Shown one piece after another: positions 39,651 through 48,776 of a stretch of 64,000 nt of DNA. The DNA comes from Deinococcus radiotolerans (lineage in GTDB: Bacteria; Deinococcota; Deinococci; Deinococcales; Deinococcaceae). Where the stretch lies: the NCBI RefSeq assembly GCF_014647435.1, contig NZ_BMPE01000015.1:6162-70161 (forward strand), in the 5' to 3' direction. How positions within the stretch are numbered: the first letter of the stretch is position 1; the number at the start of each line of letters is the position of its first letter. Made by a program: the position numbers and the translations under genes. A model generated the notes under the pieces. That model saw nothing but the letters and a program-made list of their open reading frames with translations, did no database searches and was not told the DNA's origin.

Positions 39651-40115
39651 ATGCCGTATGTCAAATTGAGCGAGCAGGTTCAGAAACTCAGCAACCCCCA
39701 GCGCAGCGATGCATTCATCAAGCTGTTCCAAGAGGCCGTGCGTTCCGGCAAGATCGACGGTGCTTATCTGCCTGAGCGCTTCACGATGCCCAAACAGTTC
39801 ACGCGCCGTGGTAGTGACGAGACCTACCAGCGTGACACGCGCGAGATGATCTTCAATCACACCCCTGAATTCGACGAATGGTTTGACGAGACCAACCGTG
39901 ACCTGGCTGCGACCCGCCGAGGGGGCACCATCAAGCCCACCCTGGAAGCCGTCGAGTCCGGTCTGGTGGACTTCCAGACCATGGTGGAAGAGACCCGCCG
40001 GAAGCTGCAGGCCAGCTTCGAGAAGGGTCAGGCGCTCGGCAAGGGCCGCGCGAAGACCGCCAGCAAGGAGACCACCAGCAAGGCCAAAGCCCCGAAACGC
40101 ACAGCCAAGCGGTAA
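39651..40115 (+). CDS. hypothetical protein with basic C-terminal tail (154 aa)
   Basis: ATG 39651 is six bases after TATAAC, so the earlier in-frame part from 39540 is left out. Residues 1-120 are helical and charged (MPYVKLSEQVQKLSNPQRSD). The end is a Lys/Ala/Thr-rich tail (KTASKETTSKAKAPKRTAKR) resembling histone-H1-like DNA-binding tails. It may bind nucleic acid. A perfect hairpin follows the stop. Confidence 0.62.
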   Translation: MPYVKLSEQVQKLSNPQRSDAFIKLFQEAVRSGKIDGAYLPERFTMPKQFTRRGSDETYQRDTREMIFNHTPEFDEWFDETNRDLAATRRGGTIKPTLEAVESGLVDFQTMVEETRRKLQASFEKGQALGKGRAKTASKETTSKAKAPKRTAKR

Positions 40116-40126
40116 AGCCCAAGACC

Positions 40127-40156
40127 ACAGGAGCGCCCTTAGGGAGGCGCTCCTGT
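40127..40156 (+). terminator. hairpin terminator
   Basis: ACAGGAGCGCC (40127-40137) and GGCGCTCCTGT (40146-40156) make a perfect 11-bp stem, 11 bases after the stop of the basic-tail protein. Confidence 0.6.
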
Positions 40157-40192
40157 CCTGTGCTGAGCCATGGCTGCGTGCGCGGAGCCCAC

Positions 40193-40678
40193 TCAGGCGG
40201 CCGGACCGTCCTCCACGGCGGCGTTGACCGGCGCGGCGGGCTGGGCAAGGTGGTACACGCGCGCACCCACGCCCCGCGGGCCGAACACTGCGGCCTGCTC
40301 GCGCAGCGCTTCGAGGTTCGCCCGGGTGACGTCCCCCGGTAAGCGGAGTCGCTCGGCCAGGTGCGCGGCCGATCCGGGCCCGGCGGCCAGGACGGTGAGG
40401 AGCTGGGCCTGAACGGCCGGGTCGAGCAGGTGGGGGCGGATGTCGTCCTCGTCGACGAAGTACCGCAGGTGGCGCCGGGCAGGGTTGGGGACGCTGTAGA
40501 GGGTCTGGCCTTCAGTGAGTTGACCGAGGAGGCTGATGGCGGCGGTGCGGCCGAGGTTCAGGGCCGTCATGACGTCCGTGAGGCAGGTGCCGCCGTCCGC
40601 GCGGGCCAGGGCCAGGACGGCCGCCTTCTGGTCGTCGGTAAAGCGGTCGGGCGTGCCGTTCAGGAAGGAGCGTCGCAT
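40193..40678 (-). CDS. winged-helix-type hypothetical protein (161 aa)
   Basis: Two helix-turn-helix-like blocks are visible: CLTDVMTALNLGRTAAISLL followed by a wing-like GQTLYSVPNPARRHLRYFVD, then AGPGSAAHLAERLRLPGDVT followed by RANLEALREQAAVFG. This suggests a DNA-binding protein with two winged helices. It stands convergent to the basic-tail gene. No named family assigned. Confidence 0.6.
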   Translation of the reverse strand: MRRSFLNGTPDRFTDDQKAAVLALARADGGTCLTDVMTALNLGRTAAISLLGQLTEGQTLYSVPNPARRHLRYFVDEDDIRPHLLDPAVQAQLLTVLAAGPGSAAHLAERLRLPGDVTRANLEALREQAAVFGPRGVGARVYHLAQPAAPVNAAVEDGPAA

Positions 40679-40790
40679 ACGGTCAGGATGCGATGCGGGA
40701 GACTTAGCCGAAACAAGGTCGACTGGAGTGTCAGGTCAGCGCACGACAAACACGTGCCTGACCAGCACCTCAACCTGCGAGGATGACCGC

Positions 40791-41066
40791 ATGGCCGACA
40801 CTGAGTCACGAATCGCCCTGGATGCCGATCGGCCGAATGCGGACCGCCGTGACCTGTACAACCGAAAAGCCTTCGTGCAGCGGCTCACGCAGGCCGTCGC
40901 GCAGCGGCCCGGTCGCGAGCCCTTCATCATCGGCATTGAGGGCAGCTGGGGTGAAGGGAAGAGTACGGTGCTCGAGTATATGGCGCAGGAGCTGAGCACC
41001 CGTCATTCGGACGTGACGCTGGTGCGGTTCAACCCGTGGACGTACCAGCAATTGCGATGCCAGTAG
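40791..41066 (+). pseudogene. KAP-family P-loop NTPase, truncated to its N-terminus
   Basis: 91 codons from ATG 40791 (GAGG eight bases before). The start reads RRDLYNRKAFVQRLTQAVAQ, then FIIGIEGSWGEGKSTVLEYM with a perfect Walker A, then LVRFNPWTYQ. This is the beginning of a KAP NTPase, a family often membrane-linked and found in defence loci. After NPWTYQ the frame ends, while the family normally continues for several hundred residues. The gene abuts the oppositely oriented 583-aa gene, so a rearrangement removed the rest. Confidence 0.78.
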
Positions 41067-41070
41067 AAGG

Positions 41071-42822
41071 TCAACGCGACAGGTGATGCATTCGTGCGGT
41101 CAAACCCTTCGGCGTCAGGTGACCGTTGAGGAGATCCTGCATGCCCTGCTCAATAGCATCCAACGTGCCGATCATCGGATAGAGGGCCGCTGTTGCTGGA
41201 CGGATGCCATAGGTCCGGAGAACAGTTCTGGCTTGATCGTGATAGGTGGCGTTGTGATGACACATCAGGCCATACGCCAACTTGACGGCTGAAATGGGCA
41301 GACGCCAGACAGGAACAGACCCCGTGCATGTCATCAAGGCCTTTTTCTTCTTCCGCCCCCCACCAGCATCCCCTTGAACGAAGATGAAGTCACGTCGCAG
41401 GTCAAAGTCCAGTGCTCTGAGAACGAGGTCGCAGGCATAGACGGGAGGAAGGATCACGTCGTCGAGCAGGTTGTGTTGACCTACTTTGAGGATGGATTTT
41501 GTCGCGAAGGCGCAAGCGGTCACGGGCTGTGGGACTAACGCCAGGTACGCGGTGGCTGTCGGATGCCACCGGTGCAGAAGTGTGGCCAATCCTTCTGGCG
41601 AGGCGTAGGGGAGCCGTTCAGCGTCCTGAAACGTCTGGCGCAGCGCCTGCTCATGGCGCGCGAGGGAAAAGCCTTCTGGTGCATGCCAGCTCAGGGCAAG
41701 TTCCAGAGCCGCGCCAGAGAGCAGGATGCGGAGGTCGAGATAATCGTGTGGAAGCGCGGCGGTGTGCTCCAGGATGACGGCTGCGTCTGCGTATTCTCCT
41801 CGCCCCAAATGGGCAGTCGCGCGGGCCCACTGCGCGAATCCCTGGTACCACGTGATACCAACCGGTCGCTCGGCTCCGGCCCCACGGGCATGCTCAAGAA
41901 CCTGAGCGAAGTGCTGAGCGCGTTCCTCTGCGTCGCGGCCTTCTCGTGGCGTGGCATACGCTTTCATCATGGATTGACAGAGATCCGTGAGCCAGAAGAT
42001 TGGTGTAGAGCCCCGGTGCGTGGCATATGTCGGCCCGTCCAGGCCGCCAATGCCCCATATCGCTTCTGTTCGCTGGAGAAACTCCATGATCCGATCACGT
42101 CGAGCACCCTCTGTTCGTGCAATGATCGCTTCCAGCACAGCAGCACCATCAGCATACGCGCCAAGTCGGAACAGCCCGGAGGCCAATTCCAAGTCGGTAT
42201 ACACGGGGTCATGACGGATCGCTAGACGCTGCTCTTGCCTGACCATTTCGATGGTCGCGACGGCGCGGCCTGCGTTGGACGTGCAACTGATCAGAGCCGT
42301 TCGGACACGAGCAATGGTCAGGGGCGCTTTGAGTTGTTCAGCTAAGAAGAGTGCCTGGGAAGCAGTTTCGATGGCCTCTTCTGCCTCGCCTCCAAGTGCG
42401 AGCAAGTGCACCAGCGGAATCATAAGTCCCGTCTGTCCTTCCACAACCAGGTCTGTCTGGGGCAAGGCACGTAAGGTCTTGAGACCATACTGAAGGGCTC
42501 CACGCATTTCAGCGTGACGCGTCTGCATGTGTGGTCCCCCTTCCTGCAGGATCGTAATGGAGCGCTGATAGACCTCATACCCTTTGACCGTTTCGAGTGC
42601 AAGAGGGTCGCCCGATGTGACACACCACCGCGCCAGTGCCGGATAAGCAGGCCGATTGGAACGGTAGGCCAAATGGAGGGCGCGAAGGCGTGCGGGAACC
42701 GAATCGATCGTTTCAAGGGCTTCGATGATCGTGTCGACTGGCGTTCCTGCTTCGTGCTGCTCGAGGTACCACGCCTGAAAGAGCTGGGAAGAGGACACGT
42801 CCACGGAGTGAATGTCGATCAC
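41071..42822 (-). CDS. hypothetical protein, TPR-like helical repeats (583 aa)
   Basis: I place the start at GTG 42822, which overlaps the stop of the upstream gene (GTGA); the frame is open to 42867. The product is largely helical, with tandem 34-40 residue units suggestive of TPR-type repeats: EEAIETASQALFLAEQLKAP, DLELASGLFRLGAYADGAAV, ERAQHFAQVLEHARGAGAER and ARATAHLGRGEYADAAVILE. A GGRKKKK basic run lies near residue 500. No enzyme motif. Perhaps a protein-interaction scaffold. Confidence 0.62.
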   Translation of the reverse strand: MIDIHSVDVSSSQLFQAWYLEQHEAGTPVDTIIEALETIDSVPARLRALHLAYRSNRPAYPALARWCVTSGDPLALETVKGYEVYQRSITILQEGGPHMQTRHAEMRGALQYGLKTLRALPQTDLVVEGQTGLMIPLVHLLALGGEAEEAIETASQALFLAEQLKAPLTIARVRTALISCTSNAGRAVATIEMVRQEQRLAIRHDPVYTDLELASGLFRLGAYADGAAVLEAIIARTEGARRDRIMEFLQRTEAIWGIGGLDGPTYATHRGSTPIFWLTDLCQSMMKAYATPREGRDAEERAQHFAQVLEHARGAGAERPVGITWYQGFAQWARATAHLGRGEYADAAVILEHTAALPHDYLDLRILLSGAALELALSWHAPEGFSLARHEQALRQTFQDAERLPYASPEGLATLLHRWHPTATAYLALVPQPVTACAFATKSILKVGQHNLLDDVILPPVYACDLVLRALDFDLRRDFIFVQGDAGGGRKKKKALMTCTGSVPVWRLPISAVKLAYGLMCHHNATYHDQARTVLRTYGIRPATAALYPMIGTLDAIEQGMQDLLNGHLTPKGLTARMHHLSR

Positions 42823-43307
42823 TTCGGCGCTCCACTTACCGCTGGGCCCTGACTGTCCACTCGCCACAAGGTGGTGAGTCTAGCGGGACCTGCTGATGGG
42901 GACTCGCCATGAGCGTGCAAATTGTCTGTCGAAACCACTGGAGCCGCTACGCGATGCTGGACGGCTTGAAGCGTGTGGAAGCAGCTCAACAGATGCAGGG
43001 TCGGCATCAGACAGGAAAGGAATTGCCCGGTGTAGACCAGATCGTCCACATAACCGTGTAAGGCGTGACACTCGTCCAGGGTCAGCGTGTGAGGTGGATG
43101 CAGAGCATAGGCTTGGCGTAATGCCTTTTGGGCTTGGACGCGGCGGTGTTGTCGCGTAAGAAGCGCAGCGTCGCAGTACAGCTGAACTGCTGGAGGAGGC
43201 GTTTTGGGTCGCTTCAAAGGGGCAGCGTGCCGTGCGGAAGAGTAGGGTGCACGAACCCATTTCTTCATCGGGTCGGTGCGTTGGAAGTGGATAACCTTCA
43301 GATGCAT
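42819..43307 (-). CDS. hypothetical protein (162 aa), translationally coupled upstream partner
   Basis: ATG 43307 lies six bases after TAATCT on the minus strand, the leaderless -10 pattern. The product has a basic N-terminus (RAPYSSARHAAPLKRPK) and a helical middle with TPR-like spacing (RVQAQKALRQAYALHPPHTL). The stop overlaps the next gene's GTG by three bases. No known family. Confidence 0.55.
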   Translation of the reverse strand: MHLKVIHFQRTDPMKKWVRAPYSSARHAAPLKRPKTPPPAVQLYCDAALLTRQHRRVQAQKALRQAYALHPPHTLTLDECHALHGYVDDLVYTGQFLSCLMPTLHLLSCFHTLQAVQHRVAAPVVSTDNLHAHGESPSAGPARLTTLWRVDSQGPAVSGAPK

Positions 43308-43444
43308 GGGTTGAGATTAAAAGCGGTTGAGCGGTATACGCCGACTTCAAGACGACAAGCTAGTGAAGACATTCACATCTTGTGCTTTGATGATCTCTTC
43401 CGCACCACTTAAGAGCATGAGGATAGAACACGTCTCCTATTCCG

Positions 43445-44247
43445 ATGATGGTCGAGCAGCTCGTACCCAATGGCCTGTGGGCGCTGATTCAACCGGTCAT
43501 GCCTCCAACACCACGGCGTCTACGCCAGTATGCTCCTCAGTCCTTGGCGGGAATCGTCTATCTCCTCCGTTTGGGCTTTCCTGCCGTCACCGCCCACGCG
43601 CTTGGCCAGGGCAGCGGACGGGCCTGCGAGCGACGCTTCGGGGAATGGCAACGTGCCACTGTATGGATGCGCCGGAGGCGCATCCTGCTGAATCACGCCC
43701 AGCAGCGGGAATTATTGGACTGGTCTTGCTCCGCGCTGAATTCCATCAGCGTTCTGGCCCCCAGGGGCGGAACGCACACCGGCCCTAATCCCACTGATCG
43801 CGGGAAGACCGGCAGCAAGCTCCATCTCCTGATTGGTGGGCAGGGCGTGCCCCTCGCCCTTCCGCTGTCCGGCGCCAACGTTCATGACGCCCGCCATCTG
43901 GAGATGTCCGTTGATGCGGTGCCTGGCGTGCGCAGCGGAGCCCTCCCAGGCGACGTCCGGCCAAGCTCTATGCGGACAAGGGCTCTGACTTCCGGCGCTG
44001 TCGGCAGGCGCTGAGCCAACGAAAGATTGCTCCCCGCATCGCCCGACGCGGCGTCGAGTTAAGCGCCTCTCTGGGCCGGCATCGGTGGCAGGTCGAGCGA
44101 ACGCTCAGCTGGTTGGTCGCGGACCGCACACTCGCTGTTCGGCGGGAACGAAGCGGCGCTTTATTCCTCGCCTTGGCCCAGCTGGCGTGTGCGCTGATGG
44201 TCTGGGGCCGAACGGGCGGGGCGCTCAGCGCCCCGCAGTCTGCGTGA
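43445..44247 (+). pseudogene. inactivated IS5-family (IS427/IS112-like) transposase
   Basis: The first frame runs from 43445 with LVPNGLWALIQPVMPPTPRR, a region matching the family's helical N-terminus, then GGTHTGPNPTDRGKTGSKLH. The second frame continues RRPAKLYADKGSDFRRCRQA, then IAPRIARRGVELSASLGRHR and QVERTLSWLVADRTLAVRRE. The shift lies around 43933-43943 with no slippery run. The first catalytic Asp of the usual LDSxSV motif is Asn here (LNSISV). Frameshift plus a missing catalytic residue mean it is dead. Ends of the element were not identified. Confidence 0.78.
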
Positions 44248-44371
44248 CGTGTGGCTCCTGGGTGTCCAGTTTGCTCAGCAGCTTGACCTGTTACCCTGCG
44301 GCGTTCTTCGTGCTCCAGGTCGCTGATGCCGCGCGCCTGCCCTGCCGCGAACAAGCCGTCACCCGCTCGGT

Positions 44372-45076
44372 TCAGGTGAGGTGTGCCGCGCCTTCTAGGC
44401 CGTGCTCGGTCCACCAGACCTCAATCCACGGTTCGCTCCGCTCAAAGGTCGTGAGCAGGAGCCGCTCCCCTCGGCTCTCCCGTGTGTCCCACGCTTCGTC
44501 CGGCCAGCCCCAGGCCCAGCCCCCCAGCTGCGCGGTCACTCCGCCTGCCCACAGAGGGTGCGCGGACCGCAAGCGCTGATCCAGTCCATTGAGTGTGGGG
44601 TGCCGGTACGCGCCGATATCACTCCTGGCCAGCAGCGCTGCGGGGGTCTCGCCAAGAAGCTCCGCCATCCACTCCTGCAGTGCAGGCGTGCCAGAGCGGA
44701 ACAGGACATTGATGTGAGGCAATTCGATCCCTGGGTGAGCGTAGAGTGGCGTCCCGCCACTCATGTCGAGGGTTGCCTCAGGATCGTGCAGGAGAAGCGG
44801 CTCCAGACTGTGCTCGTAGAGGCTCAGGCAGCCTGGGAGTGGCACGGGCAGCAGCCGCGCATCAATGCTGAGCCAATGGTCGAAAAAGGCGCCGTCTTCC
44901 AGGTCGTCCTCATCCGTGACGACCCATTCGGGCGGGAGAGGCACGCTCGGCGTCCCGCCCCAGAGGGCGACTGGCGCGCCCTCCCCGGACGACCGCAAAA
45001 ACGTGACGGGGCGGGCCAGCCGCTGGGCTTGTCCCATCACATCGAGATGGGCGGGTAGGGCCAGGTCAGCGGACAT
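44372..45076 (-). CDS. hypothetical protein (234 aa)
   Basis: ATG 45076 is six bases after TACACT on the minus strand (leaderless -10), which decides the start over the frame from 45133. The product is soluble and acidic, with VVTDEDDLEDGAFFDHWLSI, GGTPLYAHPGIELPHINVLF and a C-terminal RLLLTTFERSEPWIEVWWTE. The layout loosely recalls DUF1963/YwqG-like proteins, but I would not assign it. Confidence 0.58.
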   Translation of the reverse strand: MSADLALPAHLDVMGQAQRLARPVTFLRSSGEGAPVALWGGTPSVPLPPEWVVTDEDDLEDGAFFDHWLSIDARLLPVPLPGCLSLYEHSLEPLLLHDPEATLDMSGGTPLYAHPGIELPHINVLFRSGTPALQEWMAELLGETPAALLARSDIGAYRHPTLNGLDQRLRSAHPLWAGGVTAQLGGWAWGWPDEAWDTRESRGERLLLTTFERSEPWIEVWWTEHGLEGAAHLT

Positions 45077-45517
45077 GCCCTGAGTGTAGAGGAGCTGCCT
45101 TGAGCGGAGCGATTTGATGGTGTCGTGACTCACCGCTGCGGCCCTGTACTGTCGCGGTCACTCAGGTGGAGTGCACGCTCGGAAGCCATTTCGTGTCGGC
45201 TTTCAATCAAGCGCAACGTCGTCGGCAACCCGGGGCGCGACCAACGGATCCAAACCTGCCTCTCCGTTCCGCGCAACCATGACACCCATCCCCGGATGAT
45301 CCGGCGCGCAGTGGAATCCCGCGCAGCCAATTCACTGATCTGGGTCAGTCACACCAGCGCTCTGCACAACCAGCCGAGCAGCCGAATTCTACGTACTGCG
45401 CCAGTCAGATCGCTTCTGCCGTCTCCTCGCGATAAGGCAGTCGCCATACCTGTCGTCCCGACCAGACCGGACACTATCAGTGCATTACGAGATCCTCGCT
45501 GAGATGGTCATGGCGGT
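45077..45517. other. gene-poor region
   Basis: About 440 bases. A weak frame on each strand exists, but codon use is not coding-like and no motif is recognised. Possibly decayed sequence. Confidence 0.3.
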
Positions 45518-46045
45518 TCAGTCAGCACACGGTGGTATCCCCGGCCTATCAGACAGGTCGCGGTATTGCTCACTCTGTACCAGCTCCGGCGGGTGGATTC
45601 GTACCCAGCGAGGTATGCAAGCAGAAACTGCGCAAATCTCCGGTGAATGATCAGACCCACCTCGTCCTCCTAAGTTCGTTCGGCGCGAATCGTTTCCAAC
45701 CTCCGGGCGGCGCGCGGTGTGGGCAGGGTGGTCGTCCAGGCCTTCAAATCCGCCTTCCCAGTGTGCGGCAGGGTCGAGGTAAGCGGGCCAAACGAGGCCT
45801 GAGTCTGGAGTCGGCGTGCGTGCGCCCGGGCACTGAGGCGCGGGGCCCTTCAGTGTGGATAGGCCGCCGACCTCATGCGCACCGGCCAAGCCCTGTAGGG
45901 GCGGGCTCAGGGCGTGGGCAAGGGGCGCGGCGGTGTGCACGGCGTGGGTGGTCGAGCTGGTGTACAGGTGAGTGAGGCCGCGCGGAGTGCCGCCCAGTTC
46001 ACCGGGTGCGCTGACCCACTCATCCAGTCGTTCCGCCTGCCGCAT
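45518..46045 (-). CDS. low-confidence hypothetical protein (175 aa)
   Basis: The first 110 codons (MRQAERLDEWVSAPGELGGT...) have GC-rich third positions typical of coding DNA here, with AYLDPAAHWEGGFEGLDDHP. The last 60 codons lose that bias, so a frameshift or fusion to non-coding DNA may have occurred. No family recognised; may be a pseudogene. Confidence 0.3.
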   Translation of the reverse strand: MRQAERLDEWVSAPGELGGTPRGLTHLYTSSTTHAVHTAAPLAHALSPPLQGLAGAHEVGGLSTLKGPAPQCPGARTPTPDSGLVWPAYLDPAAHWEGGFEGLDDHPAHTARRPEVGNDSRRTNLGGRGGSDHSPEICAVSACIPRWVRIHPPELVQSEQYRDLSDRPGIPPCAD

Positions 46046-46505
46046 ACCTAGCGGATGGAGCGGGGATCAGGCCAGCTGCCGTCGCGGCTACCGGTCTCCA
46101 GAGAGAGCAGGTTGTTCGCGGATTGTGCGTGCCGCAACAGGAGGATCTTCACTTCCGGAGGTTTCGCGGGTGGCAAGGCGCCACTGAGGCAGCGAGCTGA
46201 GTCTGTGCCTGAACACAGCGCACGTCAGCAGCACCAAGCGACCAAGCGGCATGGCACACAGTCGTTCCAGATCCCGTCTGAGTGACAGGGCCTGGGATCT
46301 GAGCGGTATGGCCATTGAAATCCGCATCGGGACTCAAACCAGGGATCTGCCTTCCGGTGGTCGAGGCTGACTTGAACGTTGACGAAGCGGACTGAGATGG
46401 GTTTCCGCATGCTGCTCCTGCTCCGCCGCGTTGAACTGAACGGCGCATCAGGTGGTAGACCACTAGTGGACGGCCACACCCTCTGGAATACCGGTATTCC
46501 AAGAG
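46046..46505. other. intergenic region before parB end, nothing recognised
   Basis: About 460 bases. Neither strand has a supported gene. The 3' side of parB enters from the right; no clear terminator hairpin was found. Confidence 0.3.
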
Positions 46506-47462
46506 CTACTTCAGGACCTTCTCCAGTTGATCCAGTAGGGCAGCGACCCGCTGTGCGTCCATAGGGGTCAGATTTTTCTGGTCTGCAACTTTCAGGAGAC
46601 GCTTCAGACGCTGTTGCACGCCACTGTGTTGAGGAGCAGCCTGCCGCTTCTGCAGCCAAGCCCTGAACTCTTCCCGTGACCGCCACTCGCCGGCGTTCAC
46701 CTCAAGGAAATCCAGGGCCTCGGCCTGGAGTGCATGCTCGAGGCGTCCGACTGCGACCGCCAGGGAGTATGGCATGCCCCTGCGGACCTTCTCCTGAAGC
46801 TCAGCGGACAGGCGGTACACGGAGAGGCGGTTGAGCAGAAACGACTCCCACGACATGCCGGTGACGTCCTCAATCAGCCGCGCGGCCTTGAGGTGAAGCT
46901 CAGCGTCAACTTCCTGATCCGAGCGCTTGACGCTCCGCATCTCCTCCAGCACCCGGCGGACTGCGCTGACCATGTCGCCTTTCAGGTCAAGTTCGAGGGC
47001 CAGCAGCCGCACCACACCTTCAGTTTGTTCAAAAAGGTTCACGTCGGCGCGCTTGAGGTTCTCGTCGAGCAGCGCCCGCACGACCTGGGCGTCATCGTAC
47101 TCGCGGACAATCGCTGGGATGGCCTCGCGGCCCAACCGCCGGAACGCTTCGAGCCGCCGGTGGCCGAGCACCACTTCATACGCCCCCGCCTCGAGGGGAC
47201 GGACGGTGATGGGCTGGTAGAGTTCACGCGCAGCAATACTCTCCATCAGCGCCTTCAGGTGGTTGCCATCAAGGTGATAACGGTATTGGAATGGGCTGCT
47301 CTGAATATCCCGGACTGGGATCCAGAAGGCCACGACGTCCTCTGGAGCGTCCAAGACGGTGGCGGGCACCCGGGTCAGGTGCGTGGTTTCCACGGTAATG
47401 GGCGTGGAGGACTGGCCGACTGCGGCGCGCCGCTCGGCGAGCTTGCCGCGTTTACTCGACAC
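46506..47462 (-). CDS. parB: ParB partition protein
   Basis: 318 aa. The ParB N-terminal domain is clear: IPVRDIQSSPFQYRYHLDGN, ESIAARELYQPITVRP, then VVLGHRRLEAFRRLGR near residues 98-112 (the CTP/DNA-contact box) and LLDENLKRADVNLFEQTEGV. A helix-turn-helix region follows, and the C-terminal 80 residues are helical and basic (QQRLKRLLKVADQKNLTPMD), fitting dimerisation. Its start overlaps the parA stop. It binds parS-like sites to segregate this replicon. Confidence 0.88.
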   Translation of the reverse strand: MSSKRGKLAERRAAVGQSSTPITVETTHLTRVPATVLDAPEDVVAFWIPVRDIQSSPFQYRYHLDGNHLKALMESIAARELYQPITVRPLEAGAYEVVLGHRRLEAFRRLGREAIPAIVREYDDAQVVRALLDENLKRADVNLFEQTEGVVRLLALELDLKGDMVSAVRRVLEEMRSVKRSDQEVDAELHLKAARLIEDVTGMSWESFLLNRLSVYRLSAELQEKVRRGMPYSLAVAVGRLEHALQAEALDFLEVNAGEWRSREEFRAWLQKRQAAPQHSGVQQRLKRLLKVADQKNLTPMDAQRVAALLDQLEKVLK

Positions 47463-48447
47463 AGGCGTCCATCTCCTTCAGGACGCGGCGCAGTTCCTGG
47501 GCGCTGGTGCTGTTCGGCTCCGCCAGGACCAGTGGAACGCCCAGGCGTGGCGCCTGGTTGAAGCGCTCAGCCTCACTGACGTACGACTCCAGCAGGTACG
47601 GGGAGAGGGAGGCGCGGCCCTTGATCGTCTCGCGGATCTCGTTGTGCATGATGGTGCGGGGGTTGCCGTAGTTCATGACCAGCCCCGCCACCCGCAGGTA
47701 GGGGTTGAATTCCAGGTACTGCTCGACGAGCACCATCAGGCGTTCGAGGCCGTCGAGGCCCAGATCGGATTTCGCGAAGGGAGATACAACGTAGTGCGCG
47801 GCCATCAGGGCGTTGCGGGTGAGTGAGCCCAGGTTGGGGGGCGTGTCGATCCAGATTTCATCAATGTCGGGGTTGACGAGGGTGAGCGCTTCGATCGCTT
47901 CGCGCAGGGCGTACTCGATGGGTTTGCTGCGGTGGAAGTTGGCGCGCTCAAGGTCCGCCAGGTCGTTGTGGGCGGGCACGAGGAACACGCGGGAGAGCGC
48001 CTCGTGCTCCTCCGCGCCCGGTACGGACTGGAGGAGGTCGGTCCAGAGGGTGTGCCAGCGGTCGCGGTGGCCGGGGACCGTGCGGGGAAGCCGCAGTTCC
48101 TCGTTGAGGAGTTGCACGGTGGTGCGGTCCGGGTCGACGGGCATGTTCAGCAGGGTGGCGAGGTGCCCCTGCGGGTCAAGGTCGATCAGCAGCACCCGCT
48201 TGCCTTCTCTGGCCCGCAGGACGGCGAGGTTGGTGGTGAAGGTCGATTTACCAGCCCCGCCCTTGGCGTTGGCGACGACGAACACGCGCGGTCCGCTGAG
48301 CGCGCCAGTGTACTCCAGCCACTCGCGGCCCCGGACCCGCCACTGGTTGCCGACTTTGTAGCCACGCAGTTCGCCCAGTTCGAGTTTGCGTGTCAGGGTG
48401 CGTTCACTGACGCTGAATCCGCTCGCCAGTTCGCGCAGGGTATACAT
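47452..48447 (-). CDS. parA: ParA partition ATPase with N-terminal helix-turn-helix
   Basis: 331 aa from ATG 48447, which has GAGGT seven bases upstream; the frame is open to 48495. Residues 1-45 are a MerR/excisionase-like helix-turn-helix (MYTLRELASGFSVSERTLTR, GYKVGNQWRVRGREWLEY), usual for type Ia-like autoregulating ParA. The ATPase has the deviant Walker A KGGAGKST at 62-69, LLIDLDPQGHLA and EIWIDTPPNLGS. It likely represses its own operon and moves ParB-bound DNA. Overlaps parB by 11 bases. Confidence 0.88.
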   Translation of the reverse strand: MYTLRELASGFSVSERTLTRKLELGELRGYKVGNQWRVRGREWLEYTGALSGPRVFVVANAKGGAGKSTFTTNLAVLRAREGKRVLLIDLDPQGHLATLLNMPVDPDRTTVQLLNEELRLPRTVPGHRDRWHTLWTDLLQSVPGAEEHEALSRVFLVPAHNDLADLERANFHRSKPIEYALREAIEALTLVNPDIDEIWIDTPPNLGSLTRNALMAAHYVVSPFAKSDLGLDGLERLMVLVEQYLEFNPYLRVAGLVMNYGNPRTIMHNEIRETIKGRASLSPYLLESYVSEAERFNQAPRLGVPLVLAEPNSTSAQELRRVLKEMDACVE

Positions 48448-48776
48448 CCGGCCGACCTCGATATCCACGTCGGCATCATGACATCCCGGACACAACTTCG
48501 CTACTTGCTGGCGAAGTTGTCAAACTGCTGACCGATACGGTAGGCTGCGCTCATCGTGCTCATGTCACGTTCTCTTCCGTCTGGAACTCGAGGTCTGGCC
48601 GAGTACGGTGCCCCTTTCAGCCATCCGCAGCAGCGAACTCAGGGAAAAGAAACTGCCCCGGTCACCCGGGACATTTCAGTAAAGCTGGCAGGCTTTGATA
48701 CCCGAAGTGTAGCTGAGCGCTCTCAGGACGTCAACGAACGTCCGTGTTGGACCAGCGTAGAGGACGCCAGTTCGCC
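48448..48776. other. divergent parA / replication gene control region
   Basis: About 330 bases between parA and the initiator-like gene. It holds a perfect inverted repeat (listed separately) and must contain both promoters. No coding frame is supported. Confidence 0.4.
48492..48520. repeat. perfect inverted repeat, candidate parS or parA operator
   Basis: ACAACTTCGC (48492-48501) and GCGAAGTTGT (48511-48520) are exact inverted copies with a 9-base spacer, 45 bases upstream of the parA start. The position suits a ParA/ParB operator or centromere site. Not confirmed by any other copy in the window. Confidence 0.5.

Noticed and set aside
45125..45502. 125-codon plus-strand frame
   Set aside because: Ser/Arg/Pro-rich with no recognisable domain and codon use unlike neighbours.
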